Shown piece after piece: positions 56,931 through 64,000 of a stretch of 64,000 nt of DNA (positions are counted from its first letter, which is position 1; each line of letters starts with the position of its first letter). The DNA is from Collimonas sp. OK242 (lineage in GTDB: Bacteria > Pseudomonadota > Gammaproteobacteria > Burkholderiales > Burkholderiaceae_D). Below the pieces are notes generated by a model. That model was given only the letters and a program-made list of their open reading frames with translations. It did not search any database and was not told the origin of the DNA. The position numbers were made by a program, and so were the translations under genes. Location: NCBI RefSeq assembly GCF_900107095.1, contig NZ_FNOR01000004.1:232860-296859 (forward strand). The letters are read 5' to 3'.

Positions 56931-59765
56931 ATGGAATTAGCCAAGTCTTTCGACCCTGCCGAGATTGAACAATTCTGGCGTACGGAATGGGAAAAGCGCG
57001 GGTATTACACCGCCACCACCGACGCCGACAAGCCGTCCTTCAGTATTCAGTTGCCGCCGCCCAACGTGACCGGCACGCTACACATGGGCCACGCCTTCAA
57101 TCAAACCATCATGGATGGCTTGACCCGTTATCACCGCATGCGCGGCTTTAACACGGCCTGGATTCCTGGCACCGATCACGCCGGCATCGCCACGCAAATT
57201 GTGGTCGAACGGCAACTTGATGCACAAAAAATCTCGCGCCACGATCTGGGCCGCGAAAAATTCGTCGAAAAAGTCTGGGAATGGAAAGAACAGTCGGGCT
57301 CGACCATCACCGGCCAGATGCGCCGCTTGGGTGCTTCGACCGACTGGAGCCGTGAATACTTCACGATGGACGACAAACTGTCCGGCACCGTGGTGGAAGT
57401 TTTTGTACGGCTGTTCGAACAAGGCCTGATCTATCGCGGCAAGCGGCTGGTGAACTGGGATCCGGTGCTGGGTACCGCAATCTCGGAACTGGAAGTGGCG
57501 TCGGAGGAAGAAGACGGTTCGATGTGGCATATCCGTTATCCGTTCGCCGACGGCAGCGGTCATCTGACGGTCGCCACCACGCGCCCGGAAACCATGCTGG
57601 GCGACGTTGCCGTTGCAGTCGATCCGACTGACGAACGTTATATCCACCTGGTCGGCAAGATGCTCAAGCTGCCTCTGACCGATCGCGAAATCCCGGTCAT
57701 CGCCGACAGCTATGTCGACAAGGAATTCGGTACTGGCTGCGTGAAGATTACGCCTGCCCATGATTTCAACGACTACGCAGTTGGCCAGCGCCATCAGCTG
57801 CCGCAGATTACGATCCTGACGCTGGACGCCAAGATCAATGAAAACGGCCCGGCCCGGTATCAGGGCATGGACCGCTTCGTGGCGCGCAAGCAGATCGTCG
57901 CCGACCTGGACGCGCAAGGTTTGCTGGAATCGGTCAAGCCGCACAAGCTGGTAGTGCCGCGCGGCGACCGTACCGGCGTGGTGATCGAACCGATGCTGAC
58001 CGATCAATGGTTTGTCGCCATGAGCAAGCCGGCGCCGGAAGGCACGCACTTCCCTGGCAAATCGATTGCCGAGGTGGCGCTGGAAAAAGTCGCTAACGGC
58101 GAAATCCAGATGATCCCGGAAAACTGGAGCAATACGTACAACCAGTGGCTCAACAATATCCAGGACTGGTGCATTTCACGCCAACTGTGGTGGGGCCATC
58201 AGATCCCGGCCTGGTATGGCGACGACGGCAAGATCTATGTCGCCCGCGATGAAGCCGCAGCCCGTGCGCAAGCCGCAGCTGCCGGCTATACCGGCGCACT
58301 CAAGCGTGACGACGATGTGCTCGACACCTGGTTCTCGTCGGCGCTGGTGCCGTTCTCGACCCTGGGCTGGCCCGAAGAAACGCCCGACTACAAGATGTTC
58401 CTGCCATCGTCGGTGCTGGTCACCGGGTTTGACATCATCTTCTTCTGGGTCGCGCGGATGGTCATGATGACCACCCACTTTACCGGCAAGGTGCCGTTCA
58501 AGACCGTCTACGTGCACGGCCTGGTACGCGATGGCAATGGCCAGAAGATGTCGAAGTCGAAGGGTAATACGCTCGATCCGATTGACCTGATCGATGGCAT
58601 CGACCTCGAAACGCTGGTGGCGAAACGCACGGTCGGCCTGATGAATCCCAAGCAGGCCGACAGCATTGCCAAGGCGACCCGCAAGGAATTTGCCGATGGC
58701 ATTCCCGCCTTTGGCACCGATGCGTTGCGCTTTACCTTTGCCTCGCTGGCGACGCTGGGCCGCAATATCAATTTCGACCTCGGCCGCTGCGACGGCTACC
58801 GTAATTTCTGCAACAAGCTGTGGAACGCTACCCGCTTCGTGCTGATGAACACCGAGGGTAAAGACTGCGGTTTCGACGGCCATACGCCGGGTGTCTGCGA
58901 CAAGGAGAAGCTGCAGTTCTCGCAGGCCGACCGCTGGATCGTGTCGCTCTTGCAGCGTACCGAAGCCGACGTCGCCAAGGGTTTCGCCGACTACCGCTTC
59001 GACAATATCGCCTCGGCCATCTACAAGTTTGTCTGGGATGAATATTGCGACTGGTATCTGGAAGTCGCCAAGGTACAGATCCAGCAAGGCAACGAAGCGC
59101 AGCAACGCGCTACCCGCCGCACCTTGCTGCGCGTGCTGGAAGTGGTGCTGCGCCTGGCGCATCCGATTATTCCGTTTGTCACTGAAGCTTTGTGGCAAAG
59201 CGTAGCGCCGTTGACCGGCCACGTACTCGATGCAGCGGGCGATTCGATCATGCGCCAGCCTTATCCAGAAGCGAATCTGGAAAAGATCGACGAAAGCGCT
59301 GAAACCTGGATGACGCAATTGAAGGCGCTGACGGATGCTTGCCGCAATTTGCGCGGCGAGATGCAATTGTCGCCGGCGCTGCGGGTGCCGCTGATCATCG
59401 CCGGTTCGGCAGAGCAGCAAAGCACGCTGCTGTCGTTCGCACCGTATCTGCAGGCACTGGCGAAATTATCAGAAGCGCAAGTAGTAGAGACTCTACCCGA
59501 ATCGCCGGCACCGGTATCGATTGTCGGTGATGCTAAGCTGCTGCTCAAAGTAGAAATTGATGTAGCAGCTGAACGCGAACGGCTGGGCAAGGAAATCACC
59601 CGTATCGAGGGTGAAATAGTCAAAGCCCAGGCCAAGTTGGGCAATGAGAGCTTTGTGGCAAGAGCACCGGCACAGGTGGTTGCCCAGGAGCAGGAGCGTC
59701 TGGCTAATTTTTCGGGCACCCTTGAGAAATTGCGCGAACAGTTTGCAAAATTAAAAGTATCTTGA
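56931..59765 (+). CDS. valS: Valyl-tRNA synthetase
   Basis: ValS charges tRNA-Val. It is a class I synthetase with 944 residues (E. coli 951). The HIGH motif reads HMGH at residues 51-54 in [15 protein letters not shown]. The editing (CP1) domain includes [17 protein letters not shown]. The KMSKS motif is at 539-543, and a C-terminal coiled-coil arm (about the last 70 residues, rich in Glu/Lys) packs on the tRNA. A TATAAT at 56885-56890 on the plus strand is a likely -10; the -35 is not clear. The upstream 250 bases to the riboswitch hold no gene. Confidence 0.97.
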   Translation: MELAKSFDPAEIEQFWRTEWEKRGYYTATTDADKPSFSIQLPPPNVTGTLHMGHAFNQTIMDGLTRYHRMRGFNTAWIPGTDHAGIATQIVVERQLDAQKISRHDLGREKFVEKVWEWKEQSGSTITGQMRRLGASTDWSREYFTMDDKLSGTVVEVFVRLFEQGLIYRGKRLVNWDPVLGTAISELEVASEEEDGSMWHIRYPFADGSGHLTVATTRPETMLGDVAVAVDPTDERYIHLVGKMLKLPLTDREIPVIADSYVDKEFGTGCVKITPAHDFNDYAVGQRHQLPQITILTLDAKINENGPARYQGMDRFVARKQIVADLDAQGLLESVKPHKLVVPRGDRTGVVIEPMLTDQWFVAMSKPAPEGTHFPGKSIAEVALEKVANGEIQMIPENWSNTYNQWLNNIQDWCISRQLWWGHQIPAWYGDDGKIYVARDEAAARAQAAAAGYTGALKRDDDVLDTWFSSALVPFSTLGWPEETPDYKMFLPSSVLVTGFDIIFFWVARMVMMTTHFTGKVPFKTVYVHGLVRDGNGQKMSKSKGNTLDPIDLIDGIDLETLVAKRTVGLMNPKQADSIAKATRKEFADGIPAFGTDALRFTFASLATLGRNINFDLGRCDGYRNFCNKLWNATRFVLMNTEGKDCGFDGHTPGVCDKEKLQFSQADRWIVSLLQRTEADVAKGFADYRFDNIASAIYKFVWDEYCDWYLEVAKVQIQQGNEAQQRATRRTLLRVLEVVLRLAHPIIPFVTEALWQSVAPLTGHVLDAAGDSIMRQPYPEANLEKIDESAETWMTQLKALTDACRNLRGEMQLSPALRVPLIIAGSAEQQSTLLSFAPYLQALAKLSEAQVVETLPESPAPVSIVGDAKLLLKVEIDVAAERERLGKEITRIEGEIVKAQAKLGNESFVARAPAQVVAQEQERLANFSGTLEKLREQFAKLKVS

Positions 59766-59833
59766 TTCCTTAATAACAATGTTGCACCAGCCCGCAGTAA
59801 TGTAGCTGGTGCGGCAAAAACAGGAGACAAAGC

Positions 59834-60298
59834 ATGAATAAACTTTTTTTAGTGCGACTTTTGATGACGGCAATCGCCAGCAGCGCCTTGCTGGCCGGCG
59901 GCGCTTTTGCTCAGAGCACCAGTTCAGCGGTCGGGCTGTGGAAAAACATCGATGACCATACTGGCAAGCCTAAGGCTTTGATTCGTATTACCGAAGCCAA
60001 TGGCGAACTGCGCGGCAAAATCGAGAAACTGTTGCGCGATCCCAGCCAGGATCAAAATCCGAAATGCGTCAAATGCGCAGGCGAGCTGAAAGACCAGCCT
60101 ATCTTGGGCATGACCATCATCAACGGCATGAAAAAAGACGGTAACGAATACAATGGCGGCACCATTCTTGATCCGGATAACGGCAAGATCTACAAAAGCA
60201 AAATGGCGCTGGCCGATGATGGCAAGAAATTGAATGTGCGCGGTTATATCGGCGTGCCATTGCTGGGCCGTACCCAGACCTGGATACGCGAAGAATAA
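59834..60298 (+). CDS. DUF2147 exported protein
   Basis: A 154-residue protein with a signal peptide (LLMTAIASSALLAGGAFAQ-S) followed by the DUF2147 domain: VGLWKNIDDHTGKPKALIRI at the start, two Cys in NPKCVKCAGE, LGMTIINGMK and YIGVPLLGRTQTW at the end. It is a small predicted beta-barrel periplasmic protein, function unknown. CAGGAG lies upstream of the ATG. It follows valS by 68 bases and is closed by a strong terminator. Confidence 0.85.
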   Translation: MNKLFLVRLLMTAIASSALLAGGAFAQSTSSAVGLWKNIDDHTGKPKALIRITEANGELRGKIEKLLRDPSQDQNPKCVKCAGELKDQPILGMTIINGMKKDGNEYNGGTILDPDNGKIYKSKMALADDGKKLNVRGYIGVPLLGRTQTWIREE

Positions 60299-60329
60299 TT
60301 CGTTTGCCTGGAAAGCAGCAGTTTCACAA

Positions 60330-60367
60330 AAAAATGCCGTTCAAGCTGTCAGCTGAACGGCATTTTT
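60330..60367. terminator. Bidirectional intrinsic terminator
   Basis: AAAAATGCCGTTCA pairs with TGAACGGCATTTTT around ten bases, with an A-run on the left and a T-run on the right. It ends the DUF2147 transcript on the plus strand and the hydratase transcript on the minus strand. Confidence 0.85.
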
Positions 60368-60398
60368 CTTGCTGACGCTAACAGATAGCGTGAACAGC

Positions 60399-61241
60399 TT
60401 AAACGAACGATACGGTTAGGCCCGGTAACGCAATCCCTGAAAAAGCCGTGACCCAGGTCTGCCCGGCCTGCACCGGATAGGCATCGGTCCAGGTACCTGT
60501 CGTGACAATCTCGCCGGCTTGCAAAGGCGCGAACTGCTGTTGTGCATTCAGCAGCTGGTGCAAATGCCACAAAGCGTGTACCGGGCTATCCAGCACATCG
60601 CTGCCGAAACCGGCGCCGCACAAGGTAACCGAGTCTTCGGTACAGCACGATAACGAGACGCTGGCATTGGCCAGCATGCTGGCAAGGTTGCGCCGGGTCG
60701 CGGCCGATAGCACGTGCGGCTCGCCGACAATCAGCGTGCCGTGCAGGCCGAACGCCGCGATGGCATCAACCGCTTCGAATTTCCAGTCCGGGAACGGGCA
60801 CACGACAATTTCGAAAGCGTGCGCCATCCATTCGATGCATTCGGCGATTTCTTCCAGATCCGCATCCGGCGCCGGCGTTTTTCCCAGGCTGAACACCACT
60901 TCGGGTTCGATACGCGGCTGCACCGCACCCTCCAGGCTTTGAATCCCGCGGTTATCTTCGGCGTAGCGTACAGTGTTGTCGAAAACATGCGCCCAGATAG
61001 GGGCGTTGATAGAAGCGGTGATGCCGTATTTTGGCCAGATGGTGCGATTGCTGAATCCAACCTTGCGGCCGACCGGCGTGGCGCCTTGGCCGATACTTGC
61101 ATCCAGAATGCGTTTGCTGATGTCGTATCCATCCATCGGCGTCAGGACGTCAGTCGCCGACAACAGCGGCATCAATTTGGCACACGCTCGCGCATCCAGA
61201 AGCTGGTTGGCGTAACGGTTAGCTTTGGTAGACATGAGCAT
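60399..61241 (-). CDS. 2-Keto-4-pentenoate hydratase-like protein (FAH superfamily)
   Basis: A 280-residue member of the MhpD/hydratase branch of the fumarylacetoacetate hydrolase superfamily. The N-terminal substrate loop is GRKVGFSNRTIWPKYG, the metal ligands lie in RIEPEVVFSLGK (the E-x-E pair), and the C-terminus has GEIVTTGTWTDAYPV. Such enzymes hydrate 2-oxopent-4-enoates from meta-cleavage of catechols, or decarboxylate 4-oxalocrotonate. No other aromatic-pathway gene is nearby, so the substrate is open. ATGs at 61241 and 61235 are both possible. Confidence 0.82.
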   Translation of the reverse strand: MLMSTKANRYANQLLDARACAKLMPLLSATDVLTPMDGYDISKRILDASIGQGATPVGRKVGFSNRTIWPKYGITASINAPIWAHVFDNTVRYAEDNRGIQSLEGAVQPRIEPEVVFSLGKTPAPDADLEEIAECIEWMAHAFEIVVCPFPDWKFEAVDAIAAFGLHGTLIVGEPHVLSAATRRNLASMLANASVSLSCCTEDSVTLCGAGFGSDVLDSPVHALWHLHQLLNAQQQFAPLQAGEIVTTGTWTDAYPVQAGQTWVTAFSGIALPGLTVSFV

Positions 61242-61381
61242 GGTTGGCTTGCACACTATTAGTGAAGGCTATCGTATTGTCCGTGACGTTTAATTTTTAC
61301 ACAAGCATAGAAATATTGATATTCCGATACTTATATTGCGGGACGACACTGGGCCCGCGGTCCCTCGTTGATTAGAAACAT

Positions 61382-61855
61382 TCATCGCTTTCGCGATTTT
61401 TGTAAAAACTGATCGAGCTGCGATGCGAACAAATGCCGGTCGCTCTGGCTAAATGCTGCCGGACCACCGGTTTCCACGCCGCTACCGCGTAACTCATCCA
61501 TGAAACTACGCATCGTCAGATGCTGCTGGATGTTGTCTTTGGTATAAAACTCGCCACGCGGATTCAATGCCTTGCCGCCCTTTTCAAGTACATCGGCAGC
61601 CAAGGGGATATCAGCGGTGATCACCAGATCACCGGTTTGCAGCAATCGGACAATTTCACGGTCGGCAACATCAAAGCCGGACGGTACCTGGACTGCCTTG
61701 ATGAAGCGCGACGGTGGCACTCGCAATAATTTATTAGCCACCAGAACTACGACGATTTGTAGTCGATCAGCGACCCGAAACAGAATTTCCTTGACGACGT
61801 TCGGACATGCATCGGCATCAACCCAGATTTGTATTGCTACAGGCTGCGGCGGCAT
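61382..61855 (-). CDS. UPF0178 (DUF188, YaiI/YqxD family) protein
   Basis: A 157-residue member of the UPF0178 family, a PIN-like-fold protein of unknown function. It begins [20 protein letters not shown], where the Asp-x-Asp resembles a nuclease metal site, followed by [27 protein letters not shown] and a conserved [14 protein letters not shown] chose the ATG at 61855 for family length. A GTG at 61912 would add 19 residues and overlap the ruvB end by 23 bases; neither start has a convincing Shine-Dalgarno. Confidence 0.85.
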   Translation of the reverse strand: MPPQPVAIQIWVDADACPNVVKEILFRVADRLQIVVVLVANKLLRVPPSRFIKAVQVPSGFDVADREIVRLLQTGDLVITADIPLAADVLEKGGKALNPRGEFYTKDNIQQHLTMRSFMDELRGSGVETGGPAAFSQSDRHLFASQLDQFLQKSRKR

Positions 61856-61889
61856 CGGCTCAGCGCCGGCGACGGCACTTGCGGGCGGA

Positions 61890-62948
61890 TTAATTTTGCC
61901 CCCATAACTCACCGTTCGGCCCGGTACGCGGCGCTGCTACGCCAAAATGCGCATAGGCAAGCGGGGTAGCAATACGGCCGCGCGGCGTGCGCTGCAAATA
62001 TCCCTGCTGAATCAAATACGGCTCCAGTACGTCTTCGATGGTGTCTCGTTCTTCGCCGATAGCTGCAGCAAGATTGTCCAGGCCGACCGGGCCGCCGCCG
62101 AATTTGAACAGCACCGCTTCCAGCAGTTTTCTATCCATGACGTCGAAGCCGACCGGGTCGACATCTAGCATGACCAGCGCCGCATCTGCCATCGCCTTGG
62201 TGATTTCACCATTGCCTTTGACCTCGGCATAGTCGCGTACCCGGCGTAACAGCCGGTTGGCGATACGCGGCGTGCCGCGGCTGCGCTTGGCAATTTCAAA
62301 GGCGCCATCGTCCACGATCGGCGCTCCCAGCAAGGAAGCACTACGGGTCACGATCTTGCTCAGCTGTTGCGGCGTATAAAATTCGAGGCGGGCGACAATT
62401 CCGAAACGGTCGCGCAGCGGGTTGGTCAGCATCCCCGCCCTGGTCGTTGCACCTACCAGCGTGAACGGCTGCAGATCCAGGCGCACCGAGCGCGCTGCCG
62501 GGCCTTCGCCGATCATGATGTCGATCTGATAATCTTCCAGGGCCGGGTACAGGATTTCTTCCACCACCGGCGACAAACGATGGATTTCATCGATGAACAA
62601 CACGTCATTGGCTTCAAGATTGGTCAGCAATGCAGCCAGATCGCCGGCGCGCTCCAGCACCGGCCCTGAAGTCTGGCGCAGATTGACGCCCATTTCGCGC
62701 GCAATGATATGTGCCAGCGTTGTCTTGCCCAAGCCAGGAGGACCGAACAGTAAAGTATGATCCAGCGCTTCGCGCCGTTGCCTGGCGGCGGTAATGAATA
62801 TCTGCAGCTGATCGCGTATTTTTTCCTGCCCGACGTATTCGTCCAGTTGCTTGGGCCGCAAGGCGCGCTCTATCGCCTCTTCGTTCGGCGAAGCAGGCGT
62901 GGCAGCGATAATGCGCTGTTCGGTGAAGTCGTCGGTTTGGATACTCAT
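61890..62948 (-). CDS. ruvB: Holliday junction branch migration ATPase RuvB
   Basis: RuvB is the hexameric AAA+ motor of the RuvABC resolvasome. The 352-residue product (E. coli 336) has Walker [14 protein letters not shown] (residues 68-80), Walker [11 protein letters not shown], sensor 1 in [20 protein letters not shown] and a C-terminal winged helix ending FGVAAP. A short tail beyond that is slightly longer than usual. ruvA lies 116 bases upstream on the same strand. Confidence 0.97.
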   Translation of the reverse strand: MSIQTDDFTEQRIIAATPASPNEEAIERALRPKQLDEYVGQEKIRDQLQIFITAARQRREALDHTLLFGPPGLGKTTLAHIIAREMGVNLRQTSGPVLERAGDLAALLTNLEANDVLFIDEIHRLSPVVEEILYPALEDYQIDIMIGEGPAARSVRLDLQPFTLVGATTRAGMLTNPLRDRFGIVARLEFYTPQQLSKIVTRSASLLGAPIVDDGAFEIAKRSRGTPRIANRLLRRVRDYAEVKGNGEITKAMADAALVMLDVDPVGFDVMDRKLLEAVLFKFGGGPVGLDNLAAAIGEERDTIEDVLEPYLIQQGYLQRTPRGRIATPLAYAHFGVAAPRTGPNGELWGQN

Positions 62949-63064
62949 GCTCGGATTGTAGCCAGACTATAGCGATTAGATATAAAAAAAGACAGCCGCC
63001 CCACCAATAAAGCAATAATGATCAGCTTTGCGCCGTCGTACTTCAACTTGCTGCTGCAATTTAC

Positions 63065-63643
63065 TTACAGCTTGGACAACGCTTTCAATGCCAATTTGAT
63101 CCCATCTGACACGGTAGCATCCGGCGGCAACTGTTTGAGCGCCAACATGGCCTCCTTGTCCGAATAGCCAAGCGCAATCAGGGCATTCAAGATATCGCCG
63201 CTGACATCGCTGGCATGGTGGCTGCCGACCGGTCCCAGGTCAGCGCCCAACTTGCCTTTCAATTCGAGCAACAGGCGCTCGGCTGTTTTCTTGCCGATAC
63301 CGGGCACCTTGGTGAGCCGGCCGGCTTCCTGCATGGTGATCGCCTGCGCCAGATCTTGCACCGACATGCCGGACAAGATGGACAGCGCGGTACGAGCGCC
63401 AACGCCACTGATCTTGATCAGCTGCTTGAATACATTACGCTCTTCAGCAGTAGCAAAACCATACAAAACATGCGCATCTTCGCGTATCGCCAGATGCGTC
63501 AGCAAGGCCACCTTTTCACCCAGCCCCGGCAGATTATAGAAAGTGCTCATCGGCACACCGACTTCATAGCCGACGCCGTTGCAATCAATCAATAGTTGGG
63601 GAGGATTTTTTTCGAGCAGAATCCCGGAAAGACGACCTATCAT
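63065..63643 (-). CDS. ruvA: Holliday junction-binding protein RuvA
   Basis: RuvA binds four-way junctions as tetramers and recruits RuvB. The 192-residue product (E. coli 203) begins [20 protein letters not shown] with the OB-like domain. Two helix-hairpin-helix motifs follow ([17 protein letters not shown] and [18 protein letters not shown]), then a flexible linker and the RuvB-binding C-terminal domain ([19 protein letters not shown]). ruvC, usually just upstream, is replaced here by the end of an rRNA operon. A TATGAT at 63672-63677 (minus strand) may be its -10. Confidence 0.96.
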   Translation of the reverse strand: MIGRLSGILLEKNPPQLLIDCNGVGYEVGVPMSTFYNLPGLGEKVALLTHLAIREDAHVLYGFATAEERNVFKQLIKISGVGARTALSILSGMSVQDLAQAITMQEAGRLTKVPGIGKKTAERLLLELKGKLGADLGPVGSHHASDVSGDILNALIALGYSDKEAMLALKQLPPDATVSDGIKLALKALSKL

Positions 63644-63773
63644 CGCAGTTGGCCTTTATGTGAATCAATGAATCATACAGGACAACTGGTTAAAAACACA
63701 GTGGTTTTGCTGCCGTAAAGCTGAAATTACAGGAAATGATGCTATTGGGTGAATCGAATCTCCAAAGCAAAAA

Positions 63774-63797
63774 CCCTCTGAACGTTGGTTCAGAGGG
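63774..63797. terminator. Intrinsic terminator of the rRNA operon
   Basis: CCCTCTGAAC pairs perfectly with GTTCAGAGGG around GTTG, flanked by AAAA on the left and TTTTTT on the right. On the minus strand it comes 14 bases after the 5S end and is followed by a T-tract, as expected for an rRNA operon. Confidence 0.9.
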
Positions 63798-63810
63798 TTT
63801 TTTAATAAAA

Positions 63811-63925
63811 GCCTGACGATGACCTACTTTCACACTGGTTGCAGCACTATCATCGGCGCAAAGTCGTTTCACGGTCCTGTTCGGGATGGGAAGGGGTGGT
63901 ACCAACTCGCTATGGTCATCAGGCA
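63811..63925 (-). rRNA. rrf: 5S ribosomal RNA
   Basis: Read on the minus strand, the 115 bases begin TGCCTGATGACCATAGCGAG and contain the conserved CACCCCTTCCCATCCCGAAC and GAAACGACTTTGCGCCGATG segments. They end in ATCGTCAGGC, which pairs with the 5' end. This is the last gene of an rRNA operon whose 23S and 16S genes would lie beyond the right edge. An independent terminator follows. Confidence 0.96.
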
Positions 63926-64000
63926 TAACTTGTAACCGTTGTTCGTTCTCCAGGTGGAGCAACGCGCAACGCAATCTAGAAGAAGTAGTTTTTTATACCG
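63926..64000 (-). other. 23S-5S intergenic spacer of an rRNA operon
   Basis: The last 75 bases are the transcribed spacer before 5S. I do not recognise the 3' end of 23S within it, so that gene starts outside the window. Confidence 0.6.

Overview
The window looks like a chromosomal segment of a betaproteobacterium of the order Burkholderiales. The best fit is Oxalobacteraceae, Collimonas- or Herbaspirillum-like. This rests on protein style (type II homoserine kinase, BPSS1780-type membrane protein, DUF2782 between polA and thrB, beta-type porin) and on gene order (recG-oxyR-ubiA, yggS-proC next to pilT-pilU, xseB-ispA-dxs). The genus is a guess. I saw no transposase, phage gene, tRNA or CRISPR array; most of the window is core genome with one catabolic island.

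1-9.3 kb: recG, oxyR, ubiA and a DUF883 protein (+), proC and yggS (-), then pilT-pilU-gpx (+). 9.3-14.5 kb: a glycerol regulon on the minus strand (glpR, glpD, glpK, glpF), with a GlpR-type palindrome upstream of glpD. 14.7-25.1 kb: a LacI-type regulator followed by a seven-gene operon: glucarate dehydratase, sugar-acid lactonase, uronate dehydrogenase, aldose 1-epimerase, hexuronate-type MFS carrier, GH31 glycosidase and porin. Read backwards this is a route from outside the cell to 5-keto-4-deoxyglucarate: porin, carrier, glycosidase, mutarotase, oxidation, lactone opening, dehydration. Its promoter lies inside two mirrored LacI-type operators that together form a perfect 18-bp inverted repeat.

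25.1-31.5 kb: 2-hydroxyacid oxidation on the minus strand (D-lactate dehydrogenase-like protein, LysR regulator, glcD-glcE-glcF). 31.6-36.2 kb: cobalamin adenosyltransferase (+), then folE2, dxs, ispA and xseB (-), the last three forming an isoprenoid operon. 36.4-44.4 kb: a Rieske oxygenase, a DMT transporter, a sulfurtransferase, a ZIP metal transporter, a Tat-exported dienelactone hydrolase and polA. 44.4-52 kb: a LOG-family protein whose start codon abuts that of polA, then DUF2782, thrB, a membrane protein, uvrD, an MFS transporter and a Dps protein.

52-56.7 kb: the thiamin operon thiC-thiS-thiG-thiD-thiE (-), led by a TPP riboswitch whose leader can also pair with the thiC Shine-Dalgarno sequence. 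56.9-64 kb: valS and a DUF2147 protein (+), then a hydratase, a UPF0178 protein, ruvB and ruvA (-), and at the right edge the 5S rRNA and terminator of an rRNA operon (-).

A short intergenic palindrome with core GTGGGCA/TGCCCAC recurs between genes in at least five places and is the main repeat family here.
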